Below, piece after piece: positions 1 to 8,166 of a DNA stretch of 15,058 nucleotides. The stretch is from contig JAISWC010000036.1 of NCBI GenBank assembly GCA_031271245.1, forward strand, positions 1 to 15,058, in the 5' to 3' direction. The notes beneath the pieces were generated by a model. The model had not been told where the DNA came from and ran no database searches. It saw nothing but the letters and a program-made list of their open reading frames with translations. The first letter of the stretch is position 1, and each line of letters opens with the position of its first letter. Position numbers and translations under genes: made by a program. The stretch is from Tannerella sp. Its GTDB lineage: Bacteria; Bacteroidota; Bacteroidia; Bacteroidales; Tannerellaceae.

Positions 1-489
1 GCCTTCAAGGTGAACAGCATCGACTACCTGCTCAAGCCCATCGAGCCGGACGAGATGCGGCGCGCCCTGGATAAATTCCACCGCCGGGAGCATCCGGAGG
101 CGTTTGATTACCTCTCCCGCTTCTCTTTCCCGAATCCGACCGGCCGTTATGCGGAAAAAATCCTGATACCCGTCAACAACGACCTTATTCCGGTGGACGT
201 ATGCAGCGTCTCCTGTTTCTACAGCAGCGGCGGAGATACCCGTATTGTTCTGAAAGACGGGAAAATGTATCATTACGGCAAGGCGCTGGAAAACATTTAC
301 GCTTCACTCAGTCCGGTACATTTTTTCCGGGCGAACAAGCAGTATATTGTCGCCAGAGACAGCGTCCGAAACATTACCGTCTGGTTCGACAAACGCCTGC
401 ATGTCACGATGGATGCCCATGTCCCCGAACGGATTTACGTCAGCAAGAACAGGGCCGCCCAGTTCAAGAAATGGTTGACCAACGGTTAG
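1..489 (+). CDS. LytTR-family response regulator, C-terminal part (5' truncated by window edge)
   Basis: This is the 3' portion of a two-component response regulator; the open frame runs in from base 1, so the true start lies outside the window. The first ~20 codons are the end of a receiver domain: the S-I-D-Y-L-L-K-P-I stretch carries the conserved Lys-Pro of the CheY-like fold. A linker follows, then a LytTR DNA-binding domain over roughly residues 50-160. Its family hallmarks are visible, namely a central FFRANKQYIV segment (the usual FxRxHxxYIVN region) and a terminal YVSKNRAAQFKKWL helix. Members are phosphorylated by LytS/YehU-type histidine kinases, which in Bacteroidota are normally encoded next door, here presumably upstream. 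The gene ends in TAG 15 nt before the methyltransferase gene on the same strand, so they may be co-transcribed, although the functions look unrelated. The family is clear; the target genes are unknown. Confidence 0.93.
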   Translation, partial: AFKVNSIDYLLKPIEPDEMRRALDKFHRREHPEAFDYLSRFSFPNPTGRYAEKILIPVNNDLIPVDVCSVSCFYSSGGDTRIVLKDGKMYHYGKALENIYASLSPVHFFRANKQYIVARDSVRNITVWFDKRLHVTMDAHVPERIYVSKNRAAQFKKWLTNG

Positions 490-504
490 GCAACGGAGCG
501 GAAG

Positions 505-1707
505 ATGCATTTATCGCACACTTTACAGGCTTTTATTCGGGCGCATGAAGGAGACGATTTGCCCGGCCTGCTGCTTTCCGCCGCACGCTATCCGGAGGTG
601 GATGTTCCCTTTGCGGTGGAACAGATTGCCGCACGCCGGCGAATCTGCAAAAAACTGCCGGCATGGTATGCGGACGGACGGCTGGTTTTTCCTTCGAAAA
701 CGGCAGCCGAGCAGTGTTCTTCGGAACAGACCGCCCGTTATAAACTTCGCCTGCTGGACGGGGAGCGGCATCTTTGCGACCTGACCGGCGGACTGGGTGT
801 CGACGCGTATTTTTTTGCGCAAAAGGTGGAGCGGGTAACGTATGTGGAATGTTCCCGGACGTGTTTCGAGGCGGCCATGCATAACTTCGCGCTGCTGCAA
901 GCCGGCAATATCGGGGGATTGCCGGCCCGGGCGGAAGAGGCATGGGCCGGGATCGCGGACGTGGATGTGTTTTACCTCGACCCCTCGCGGCGCAGGGAGG
1001 GTACGCGCCTCGTCGCCCTGCAGGACTGCGAACCGGATCTGACGAAACTCCTGCCGATGCTTTTGAGCAGGGCGCCCAAAGTGATTGCAAAACTCTCGCC
1101 GATGCTGGATATCCGGCATACGCTGACCCTGCTGCCCGGGGCGACGGCGGTGCATGTGATTTCGGTAAGGAATGAATGCAGGGAACTGCTGTTCGTGTGG
1201 CAACGGGACGCCGGTGCGCCGGAACCGGAGATTCACTGCGTGAATGAGACGGCGGACGGGACGGAACAGGCGTTCCGCTTTTCGCCTGCGGAAGAACAGC
1301 GCTGCACGGCACCGCTGTGTGGACAGGTGGGCGCCTACCTGTACGAGCCGAACGCGGCAATCCTGAAAGCCGGAGCCTGCAAGTTGACGGCCGTCCGAAC
1401 GGGCGCCGGCAAGTTGCATCTGCACAGTCATCTGTATACTTCGGATACGCTGATAGCCGGTTTTCCCGGACGGGCGTTCCGGGTCACGGAAGTGATTCCG
1501 TTTTGCGGAAAGACGTGCCGGACGATCGCCCGCCACATCCCGCAGGCCAACGTCTCTGTCCGGAATTTTCCCCTGACGGTACACGAACTGCGCAAACGCA
1601 CCCGCATAGCCGAAGGCGGAAACTGCTACCTGTTTGCCACAACACTGGCCGGCGATGAAAAAGCGCTGATCCGCTGCGAAAAGGCGAAAATCGGTTTTAA
1701 CGTATAA
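505..1707 (+). CDS. PG_1098-like class I SAM-dependent methyltransferase with THUMP-like C-terminal domain
   Basis: A 400-residue protein of the type seen in Porphyromonas gingivalis PG_1098. An N-terminal helical region (about 1-85, including the typical E-Q-C-S-S-E-Q-T-A-R-Y-K stretch) precedes a Rossmann-like methyltransferase core. Motif I is DLTGGLGVD at about residues 92-100, an acidic residue follows the second strand (VEC, about 114-116), and DPSRR at about 159-163 sits where the catalytic motif IV of RsmD-like enzymes lies. The C-terminal part, about 300-400, fits the ferredoxin-like plus THUMP-like domains that often bind RNA. I infer an RNA methyltransferase, but no substrate is established from sequence. 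The ATG start is 15 nt after the preceding stop and gives full family length. An antiparallel open frame over the same span is a shadow of high GC at third positions. No gene symbol is warranted. Confidence 0.88.
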   Translation: MHLSHTLQAFIRAHEGDDLPGLLLSAARYPEVDVPFAVEQIAARRRICKKLPAWYADGRLVFPSKTAAEQCSSEQTARYKLRLLDGERHLCDLTGGLGVDAYFFAQKVERVTYVECSRTCFEAAMHNFALLQAGNIGGLPARAEEAWAGIADVDVFYLDPSRRREGTRLVALQDCEPDLTKLLPMLLSRAPKVIAKLSPMLDIRHTLTLLPGATAVHVISVRNECRELLFVWQRDAGAPEPEIHCVNETADGTEQAFRFSPAEEQRCTAPLCGQVGAYLYEPNAAILKAGACKLTAVRTGAGKLHLHSHLYTSDTLIAGFPGRAFRVTEVIPFCGKTCRTIARHIPQANVSVRNFPLTVHELRKRTRIAEGGNCYLFATTLAGDEKALIRCEKAKIGFNV

Positions 1708-1823
1708 CAACGAAAAAGTTCCCCCAGGGACGGAATGTCGGTAGCAGGAAAGCCGCATGACGATGAACGTCCCGGGATAAAAAGGGTAGGTCGGGAAGGA
1801 TTGCCGGGGACAGGGAACTTGGG

Positions 1824-1964
1824 ATGAACAAGAATTCCGTGCGTCACTACGTCAACGTCGCACTCAGGTATAACGAAAACCTGACCGACGAAGACCGCGT
1901 ACGCCTCGAACTCACCGTTCCCGATACGAAACTTTTTGATACAAAAATCCCGGAGCAAAAATAA
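1824..1964 (+). CDS. Possible small ORF or gene remnant of 46 residues
   Basis: A short frame begins at ATG 1824 and ends at TAA 1962-1964. It encodes a soluble, charged product with stretches such as RHYVNVALRYNENLTDEDR. Codon choice looks more like coding sequence than random DNA: C or G dominates third positions, with runs like GAC-GAA-GAC-CGC. The frame stays open upstream to about 1767 but has no other convincing start. I do not recognise the family. It could be a small gene, or the tail of a decayed one whose front (1710-1823) has lost its frame. The strong terminator at 1992-2021 lies 28 nt after its stop, which would suit a transcribed gene, but that terminator equally serves the methyltransferase gene. 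Confidence 0.3.
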   Translation: MNKNSVRHYVNVALRYNENLTDEDRVRLELTVPDTKLFDTKIPEQK

Positions 1965-1991
1965 TATTGCATACACAGTTTGGGGAAATGG

Positions 1992-2021
1992 AAAGGGCGA
2001 GCCGCGCGGCTCGCCCTTTTT
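1992..2021 (+). terminator. Strong intrinsic terminator between convergent genes
   Basis: Positions 1992-2019 form a perfect 28-bp palindrome, AAAGGGCGAGCCGC followed directly by its reverse complement. It makes a very GC-rich stem (practical loop of about 4 nt) followed by a T run at 2017-2021. It lies downstream of the plus-strand methyltransferase/small ORF and downstream of the minus-strand aminotransferase. On the plus strand it is a textbook Rho-independent terminator. On the minus strand the stem is followed by CCCTTTCC, a weaker U tract, so it may work in both directions. Confidence 0.85.
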
Positions 2022-2030
2022 CCGTTTTCA

Positions 2031-2068
2031 TTCTCCATTCTCAATTCTCCATTCTCAATTCTCAATTT
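2031..2068. repeat. Simple repeat of TTCTC(A/C)A(A)TT-type units overlapping the aminotransferase stop
   Basis: About four tandem copies of an 8-9 base unit, alternating ATTCTCAATT and ATTCTCCATT forms (read on minus as GAATTGAGAAT / GAATGGAGAAT). On the minus strand the repeat supplies the last codons and TGA stop of the aminotransferase gene (K-I-E-N-stop). From memory, similar low-complexity GAATTGAGAAT tracts occur between genes in various Bacteroidota; the sequence itself shows only the local repetition. Confidence 0.7.
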
Positions 2069-3419
2069 TGCTCAACTGATCCCTGTTTTCGTACACTTTC
2101 ATGATGGCGTTGACGATGTCGTCCATGTCGGACTTTGTGCCCAGCAAGGGCCCGGCAGCCCAGAGCATCAGCATCTCTTCGCTGCATATTTTGTCGCATA
2201 CCGGGCAGTCGAGTTCCTCCCTGTACTGTTTCAGCCGTGCCGGCGAATACATCGCCTTGTATTCCTTCAGACCGAGGATATGATCTACCCACGGCGCCCG
2301 GTGCAATCCCGCCGATATGTAGGGTGAAACCGCCACGCCTTCGGCTGCGAGCGCTTTCAGGAAGATTTTCCTGTCCACGCCGTTGAAATGTTCTTTGCGG
2401 TAGCCCATGGTGTAGAGGTAGAACGAACCGCTTTCGGTTCCGTCGTACAGTTTCTGGGGTACGACGCCGGGACACGCTTTCAGTCGGGACGTCAGATAGG
2501 CGGCATTCTCGTTGCGCCGCTTCCACTGCTCTTCGGCATGTACCAACTGGACGAGCAGTATGGCGCCTTCCAGTTCGTTCATCCGGTATTTGGAACCGAT
2601 GGTTTCGCTTTTCCCGCTGCGCGAGGTGCCGTGGTTATGTACCGTGTAACACTTCTCCATCAGCGCCTCGTCGTTTCCGACGATCGCACCTCCTTCGCCG
2701 CAGGCAATGGCCTTGCTGGACTGGAAACTGAAACATCCCACATTGCCGATGGTGCCCAGCCGCCGGCCGCGGAACTGTCCGAGATGGGCCTGGCAGACGT
2801 CTTCGATCACATACAGGTTGTGCTGTCTGGCTATCGCCAGGATGCTGTCCATGTCGCACGGCTGTCCCATGAGGTGAATGGGCATGATGGCTTTGGTGTT
2901 GGGCGTGATGCGTCGGGCGACGATGGCCGGGTCAAGCTGGAACGATTCCCGGTCGATGTCCACCAGTACCGGCAACGCCCGGCTGACCAGAATGGAGGCG
3001 ATGGTTCCCATATCGGTGTACGGGCTGGTAATGACTTCATCCCCCGGGCCAATGCCCAACGCTTCTACACACGTGTTGAGCGACTGTGTACCGGAGCCTG
3101 TGGCTACGCAAGCTTTCGCTCCCACCATGGCAGCCCATTTTTTCTCAAAGGCGGCCACGGTGCCGTTCACCGGATTGTCGATGCGGCACCATAACCGGCT
3201 TCGGATGGTTTGAGACACAGCCTCCACCACTTTCTCGTCCATGTAGGGCCATGCAGGCCACTGTTTGTTTTTGCGCACGGGATTTCCTCCCAGAATAGCC
3301 AGTTTGTCTTTCGTGTCCGTCACACCGCCGAAAACGGGAGAGACACCCAGTGCAAGACCTGCAGATGCTGCAGATACGGCGCCGATGAAATGGCGACGAT
3401 TCAATGCTTTGGTTTCCAT
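2055..3419 (-). CDS. DegT/DnrJ/EryC1/StrS-family PLP aminotransferase with twin-arginine-like leader
   Basis: A 454-residue fold-type I PLP enzyme of the sugar-aminotransferase family. Visible active-site features are a G-S-G-T-Q-S phosphate-binding turn at about 108-113, the I-E-D of about 205-207 whose Asp contacts the pyridine nitrogen, and the Schiff-base lysine at about K236 in FSFQSSKAIACGEGG. These predict an active enzyme; members usually aminate keto-sugars for cell-surface glycans. Unusually, the first ~32 residues read as an export leader: METKALNRRHF has the N-R-R-H-F-I-G twin-arginine pattern, followed by a small-residue hydrophobic stretch (AVSAASAGLALGVSPVFGG). Most family members are cytoplasmic. 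The ATG start retains this leader, and the catalytic domain begins only at about residue 38 (KLAILGGNPV), so a downstream start is unlikely. It lies 164 bp downstream of tamB on the same strand, with no glycan genes adjacent. The stop codon falls inside a simple repeat. Confidence 0.9.
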   Translation of the reverse strand: METKALNRRHFIGAVSAASAGLALGVSPVFGGVTDTKDKLAILGGNPVRKNKQWPAWPYMDEKVVEAVSQTIRSRLWCRIDNPVNGTVAAFEKKWAAMVGAKACVATGSGTQSLNTCVEALGIGPGDEVITSPYTDMGTIASILVSRALPVLVDIDRESFQLDPAIVARRITPNTKAIMPIHLMGQPCDMDSILAIARQHNLYVIEDVCQAHLGQFRGRRLGTIGNVGCFSFQSSKAIACGEGGAIVGNDEALMEKCYTVHNHGTSRSGKSETIGSKYRMNELEGAILLVQLVHAEEQWKRRNENAAYLTSRLKACPGVVPQKLYDGTESGSFYLYTMGYRKEHFNGVDRKIFLKALAAEGVAVSPYISAGLHRAPWVDHILGLKEYKAMYSPARLKQYREELDCPVCDKICSEEMLMLWAAGPLLGTKSDMDDIVNAIMKVYENRDQLSKIEN

Positions 3420-3517
3420 ATTTATTCTATTTTTTGTAACAAAGAAATCGTATAAATCGAATCTGCTGCGTCCAATTCGCGTTTCTTTGTCCTCAAAAAG
3501 CGTCAGACGTGCATAAA

Positions 3518-3531
3518 CGGGTAGTTAGTGG
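3518..3531. repeat. Short 'GTAGTTAGT' repeat copy between tamB and the aminotransferase gene
   Basis: GGGTAGTTAGTGGC lies in the 164-bp gap between tamB and the aminotransferase gene. It resembles the run at 10492-10513 (GTAGTTAGTAGTTAGTAG). A CTGCCAACT stretch at about 3575-3583, abutting the tamB stop, resembles the 14728-14743 copy. The resemblance is short and could be chance taken alone. Confidence 0.35.
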
Positions 3532-3583
3532 CGTGACTGTTTGGAGATTTCCGCTGCTGCCGTTTTACTGTTCTGCCAACTTT

Positions 3584-6500
3584 TTACGGAGTGGCCGGAG
3601 CCGTTTTTTTGCGACGGCGGAAAATTTCGGAGAGCGTGGAGAAGTCCTTGTGAAACATGATGCCTGCGCCCTGGCGGTTCATGGCCTTGTGATAGCGATA
3701 CAGGTCATTGGCATGATTATACGCCTTCAAACGGATTTCACCGCCCGGGGTCAACCTGTACTCCAGATCAAATTCGCCGATGAAGGCATTGGTCTGAATC
3801 GAACTGTTTTTGTATCCGAAATTCCCGTTGAAGAGCAGGCGATTGTCGAGTAACCGGCTGGAAAGTAACATCTCGACTTCCGGATTCGTCACGTCGTCCT
3901 GTCGCGAGCGGATGTTGGTGCCAATCTGCACCTTGTCCGTCAGGCTGTTCAGGATGTTGGACAACTGGGCGGAAAGCGCCGACGATGCAACCGCACTGAA
4001 CTCGTCGCTCCGGGAAGCATTCATCGAGTAGTCCGGCGTATAAAATTTGTTGAGCGCCAGCAGATAGACGATTTGTCGCGCCATCATGTCTTCCGTGTCG
4101 ATAAACGACTTCACCTGTCGCGCCAGTTCTCCGGAGGAATTGGGCAGTTCCATGTCGAACGAGATCGCGGGGCTTTGCAGGCGGCCGTTCAGGTTCAGCA
4201 CGCAGTTGACGGGAACGCTGGTACGCAGGGTCTCCTTGCTGAGCGACTGGTCGAGATCTTCGATGTTGGCCGTCAGGAAATAGATTGCCTGGAGGTTCAG
4301 GTTGGCCTCCATCGGGTCGCCCCCGAAATCGATGCGGCTGCCTTCACGAATCTGAAAATCCTTGCGAATCAGCTGTTGCAGGCTGAAGTTGTAATTCCCG
4401 TTCCGGATGGTATAGCTCCCGTGCATGGACAGCATGTCCGTTCGCGAATCGTACGCTATCTGCATGTCGCCGCTACCGTTTCCTCTGATCCTGTCGCCAC
4501 TCACGGGATCCATCACCAGCCCCAGACTGGCGTCGGGGGTCACCTCAATCAGACAGTTTACGCGAACCTCGGCGCCTCCGTCGCTGTTTGCGGGAGAGAC
4601 AACGGTAGCAGTCTGTCGGGGTGTCGCGCCTGCCGGCGGGTCACGAAACCGGATAAAGTCGTACTCTCCGGCGGTGGAACTGTTCATGAATTTAAATTCC
4701 AGGTTCGTTTTCGGGTTGCTCTGGAGGGTGGCGTCGACCGTCACCAGCTGTTCGTTGCCCTGGATCCGTGCATTCCCGCTGCTGTATACCATGCCGTATA
4801 TCTGCGGGTTCGTTCTTTCCGGCGCATCGTAGACCAGCAAGTTCTGCGCCCGGACATCGGCCTGGAACGTGAAATCTTTCAGGTAAGTGTGCTGCACTTC
4901 GAAACTGACGGTTCCACGGTTGCCGCTTTTGTCCTGTATGGCCATCTCTTTTCCCCGGATGGAGGCGGGCGTGAGATAAACCGTATCGGAAAACGTGTAA
5001 TCCGTATTCAGGAAGTCGACGCCGATACGCCCTTCACGCACGAATGCGCTGCCTTCAAAAGACAGTTTGCTGAACGGGCCGAACAGATGTATATCGCCGT
5101 ATGCGCGTCCGCCGATCACTTTCGTAAATCCGTCCACGTAGGGATGAAGCATGGCCAGGTCTATGTCCCGGGCAGCAAACCGGAGCGAAAGCCCTTCCCG
5201 GGGGCCGGCCGGGAAGATCAGCCCGTCCACGTCCGTCCACGTGCTGTCGTTCCGGTAGATGGTCCCCATCAACAGAATCCCTTCCTGATCGCTGTCCCAT
5301 TCGCTGAACAGTTTCAGGTATCCCTGCTCCACCTGATTGAACGAAAAATGCTGTACTTCCAGTTGGGTGTTCATGACGGGCGTTCCGTAGAGGCTGTTCA
5401 GGGACACCGTGCCGGTAGCCCGTCCGCCAAACTGCAGGGCCGGGATATTCACGATATCGAAGATATGGCTCAGTTCGATGTCGTTCAGGTTGACGAGAAT
5501 CGTTTCCTTCGGATTCCTGACCGAGGCCGTGCCGTTAATGCGCAAGTACTGTTCGCCTTTCGAGATATAAAAGTTGTCGATCGTTGTATTGCCGTTCATG
5601 ACCGTGACCGAGGCCGGCTCCATGTTCCAGACGGAGTCTCTGACAACGATCCGGTTGGGTTCGAGCGTGACTTCGGTACGCAGGCTTGGCCGGCCGTTCC
5701 CGTCCCGGTCGGTCACAAAGAGGGTGGATGTGGTGAATGTCGCCCGGGCGATGCTATTCTGTTCCTTCATGCTTTCAAAGGACAGCCGGGTACCGATCCG
5801 GTCGTCGGCGGCTTCGGAATCGAGCTGTAGGGTATTGCGGGCGCCTTTCTTGTGGAAAAACGTCGTTTTCGCCTGCAGGCGGATGCGCCCGTCGGGATTG
5901 TCAAGTCCCAGGGAACCGTACTCAAACACCGACTTCCCGATCCGGAATTTGGGCAGCATCGCATTGAGCCGGAACGTATGACGGAGGTTGTCGTACTGAG
6001 CGGAGATTTGCCCCTGCTCGACATTGGCAAACGGCAAGCGGAACATGTCGGCCAGCGATTCGGTATTTTCCAGCGTCATCGTCAGCGAAAAAGCGTTGCC
6101 GGCAGTCTGTTCGCGGCTTTCCAGCGGCAGCGACGGCAGATAGGTCTGCAGCGTGTGCAGCAGCGACGGCGCCAGCGAAGCAAACGAATACCGGCCGTTG
6201 ATTTCGCCGTTCAGGAGGTCTGACCGGACGGTCAGTTTGCGATCGTCCTCCCCGTTGACCGCGTCGATTTGCAGCGTGTCCAGCCGGAAAGACTTCTCCG
6301 CCGTCTGAAAGGAGAAATCATCCACCACAATTTGTCCGACGAAATTGTCCGGGTGATTTCCGGTAAAATGAGCCGACAGATTCAGGGACATTTGCGGCCG
6401 GTCGTATGACCCGGTGAAATGCAGTTTGTCCGGGCGGACATCGGCCAGGCGGGCGGAAACCTGAAAAACGGAATGTTCGCCGTTGTCCCTGACAAAACCT

Positions 6501-8020
6501 TCCGCACGTAATTTCCCGCCGGTGTCGTTCACCTCGAGCCGGCCGTGAAACTCCTGCCGGCCGAAATGGCCTGCAAGCAGGATGTTTTCGTACCGGTAGC
6601 CCCGGTAGTCCATCTGATTCACCTGTGCCAGTATGTTTCCCGCGAGCGAACTGTCCGCCGGATAGGAGACATCCAGTTCGGCCGAAAAGCGAACCGTCCC
6701 CCAGGGATTACCCTCATCGAACAGCCGGCTGACATCCAGTTCGGAGGAAGCGACCCGGCCTTTCAGGTAAAAGGCGATATGTTCCTCCCGCCGGTGTCCG
6801 ATCAGCATATCCGTTTCGAGGGAACCGATGTCCGACTGTAGTTTGCCATAGGCTACCAGATGGTCGGTGAAGCCGGATATTTCGCCGGCAAAGTCGATGT
6901 GCCCCAGTCGCCGGAGCGGCGCGGAGAGGGCGAAGGGTTTTTCCGTCAGTCGCCCGGCTATCTCGGACAGCCTGGCGGCGGTTACTTGCAGCCGGTCAAT
7001 GCGTCCGAACAGGTACGTTGTTTCCGGCTGCAGGAGATTCTTCAGCTCCATTTCTCCCTGAAACGACAGGGCGCTGTTCTGTTTCAGCGTCAGTTGCCGG
7101 ACACGCATATCGTTCGGAAACCCGGACACTTCTGCCGACAGTTCCGTTTTCTCCGGAAAATGCCGCAGCGCAGGTACGAAGGCGGCAAAATCGCGCAGGC
7201 TGAGGCCGGAGGCATTCAGACGAAGTTCGACAGAGACGTCGGCCGGTGTCGAAGCGACGCTGTCGGCCCCGTGAAAGCGAACGCGGGCGTCCGTGATTTG
7301 CAGTTGCGTCTCCGGCAGGCGGATATCAAACTCGTCGAACGCGACGCCCTGCCGGTTTCCGCTCAGGCGCGTCGACAGCTTTTCCAGCCGGAAACCGGAA
7401 CGTTCCCGGAAACTCAAGGTCCGGACACGGATATTCAGGCTGTCGCTGTCCGGTATGTCGAGTGAAATCTGTCCGTTCAACTTCTCCATCAGCACGTGGT
7501 TCGGATCGAACTTCCGCGAGGCGTCGGGCATGTCGGCCACGTCGTAACGGATACTGCCGTTCCGGAACAGGATGGAATGTATCTGGAGGTTGATATTCGG
7601 AGGTTGTGCCGTTGTATCGCGGGAGGCGAAAGCGTCCAGTATAAATTGCAGGTTGAGCGGGGCGGCAGATGTTTCGCGGTGCAGGTGGAGCGAAAAGTTG
7701 AACAGGCGTACCGTCGTGAAGACACATTTCTTCCGCAAAAGCGGCCATACCTTGAATCCGGCGGAGACATGACCGGCCTCAAACAGTCGCTCGCCGCGCC
7801 GGTCGTCCAGCGACACGTCGCTCAACACCAGTCGATTTAGCCAGACAAGTTCCACTTTTCCGATCTTCACGGGAACATTCAGTTGTGAAGACAGAAATTC
7901 GCCGGCTTCCCGCGCCATCTTCCTCTGTACCTGCGGAACATGCAGCACCCCGGCCGGCAGCGCATACAAAACAGCCCACAGGCCGAAGAGCGCGATTACT
8001 ATGTACTTTAAAATCCTAAT
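3584..8020 (-). CDS. tamB: TamB-like translocation/assembly module protein (DUF490)
   Basis: A very large protein, 1478 residues with the extension I propose. It belongs to the TamB/AsmA-like superfamily, whose members bridge the periplasm between inner and outer membrane for outer-membrane assembly or lipid transport. The N-terminus is a single hydrophobic anchor (RILKYIVIALFGLWAVLYAL), followed by VPVKIGKVELVWLNRLVLSDVSL, an AsmA/TamB-type opening. Over 1000 residues of repetitive beta-strand sequence follow. The C-terminal ~400 residues are the conserved DUF490 region, with ALNKFYTPDY and a final barrel-like stretch ending in DLEYRLTPGGEIRLKAYN. No ATG, GTG or TTG retains the whole anchor. 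TTG 7969 starts inside it; ATT codons at 8020-8018 and 8014-8012 would restore it, the second sitting 8 nt after AGAGG. The in-frame stop is at 8041-8039. The gene is divergent from tsaD. Function is confident; the exact start is not. Confidence 0.9.
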   Translation of the reverse strand: MRILKYIVIALFGLWAVLYALPAGVLHVPQVQRKMAREAGEFLSSQLNVPVKIGKVELVWLNRLVLSDVSLDDRRGERLFEAGHVSAGFKVWPLLRKKCVFTTVRLFNFSLHLHRETSAAPLNLQFILDAFASRDTTAQPPNINLQIHSILFRNGSIRYDVADMPDASRKFDPNHVLMEKLNGQISLDIPDSDSLNIRVRTLSFRERSGFRLEKLSTRLSGNRQGVAFDEFDIRLPETQLQITDARVRFHGADSVASTPADVSVELRLNASGLSLRDFAAFVPALRHFPEKTELSAEVSGFPNDMRVRQLTLKQNSALSFQGEMELKNLLQPETTYLFGRIDRLQVTAARLSEIAGRLTEKPFALSAPLRRLGHIDFAGEISGFTDHLVAYGKLQSDIGSLETDMLIGHRREEHIAFYLKGRVASSELDVSRLFDEGNPWGTVRFSAELDVSYPADSSLAGNILAQVNQMDYRGYRYENILLAGHFGRQEFHGRLEVNDTGGKLRAEGFVRDNGEHSVFQVSARLADVRPDKLHFTGSYDRPQMSLNLSAHFTGNHPDNFVGQIVVDDFSFQTAEKSFRLDTLQIDAVNGEDDRKLTVRSDLLNGEINGRYSFASLAPSLLHTLQTYLPSLPLESREQTAGNAFSLTMTLENTESLADMFRLPFANVEQGQISAQYDNLRHTFRLNAMLPKFRIGKSVFEYGSLGLDNPDGRIRLQAKTTFFHKKGARNTLQLDSEAADDRIGTRLSFESMKEQNSIARATFTTSTLFVTDRDGNGRPSLRTEVTLEPNRIVVRDSVWNMEPASVTVMNGNTTIDNFYISKGEQYLRINGTASVRNPKETILVNLNDIELSHIFDIVNIPALQFGGRATGTVSLNSLYGTPVMNTQLEVQHFSFNQVEQGYLKLFSEWDSDQEGILLMGTIYRNDSTWTDVDGLIFPAGPREGLSLRFAARDIDLAMLHPYVDGFTKVIGGRAYGDIHLFGPFSKLSFEGSAFVREGRIGVDFLNTDYTFSDTVYLTPASIRGKEMAIQDKSGNRGTVSFEVQHTYLKDFTFQADVRAQNLLVYDAPERTNPQIYGMVYSSGNARIQGNEQLVTVDATLQSNPKTNLEFKFMNSSTAGEYDFIRFRDPPAGATPRQTATVVSPANSDGGAEVRVNCLIEVTPDASLGLVMDPVSGDRIRGNGSGDMQIAYDSRTDMLSMHGSYTIRNGNYNFSLQQLIRKDFQIREGSRIDFGGDPMEANLNLQAIYFLTANIEDLDQSLSKETLRTSVPVNCVLNLNGRLQSPAISFDMELPNSSGELARQVKSFIDTEDMMARQIVYLLALNKFYTPDYSMNASRSDEFSAVASSALSAQLSNILNSLTDKVQIGTNIRSRQDDVTNPEVEMLLSSRLLDNRLLFNGNFGYKNSSIQTNAFIGEFDLEYRLTPGGEIRLKAYNHANDLYRYHKAMNRQGAGIMFHKDFSTLSEIFRRRKKTAPATP

Positions 8021-8166
8021 AGCCTCTTTATTTATCTGTTAGTTCTTCCGGACGCCCTGCTGCATCCGGTCGGGTCGCCCGGTTTTCGCCGGACGGCCTG
8101 AATTTTCTCCGCAAAAATAATATATATCGCGATAGATTTCGTTATTTTGCGCACTCAATTTGCATT
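8021..8166. promoter_or_regulatory. Divergent tamB/tsaD intergenic region, likely promoters for both
   Basis: About 146 bp separates two divergent genes, so both should start here. Toward tsaD, the motifs TAGATTTC (8133-8140) and TTATTTTG (8142-8149) each match the Bacteroidota -7 box TAnnTTTG at 7 of 8 positions. Neither is perfect, and no clear -33 TTTG is found at the right spacing, so the exact promoter is undecided. The left half is GC-rich (CGGGTCGCCCGGTTTTCGCCGGACGG) and can fold into small hairpins, perhaps in the tamB leader. Confidence 0.4.

Noticed and set aside
523..1758. A 411-residue open frame on the minus strand opposite the methyltransferase gene
   Set aside because: Its composition is Arg/Gln/Pro-rich without recognisable domains, while the plus-strand frame holds clear methyltransferase motifs. 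It is a shadow of GC-rich third positions.
1717..1823. A degenerate outlying copy of the 41-bp repeat (TCGGGAAGGATTGCCGGGG resembles a unit)
   Set aside because: The match covers only about 15 bases and fails over the rest of the unit, so chance similarity of GC-rich sequence is as likely.
3439..3491. Inverted repeat ACAAAGAAA...TTTCTTTGT upstream of the aminotransferase gene as an operator
   Set aside because: The arms are 9 bp, about 34 bp apart and in AT-rich DNA, and there is no linked regulator. I could not support a function.
4073..5830. A 585-residue plus-strand frame inside tamB, and a 550-residue one at 11920-13572 inside the TonB receptor gene
   Set aside because: Both are antisense shadows of well-supported genes and encode His/Arg/Val-rich sequence with no known fold.
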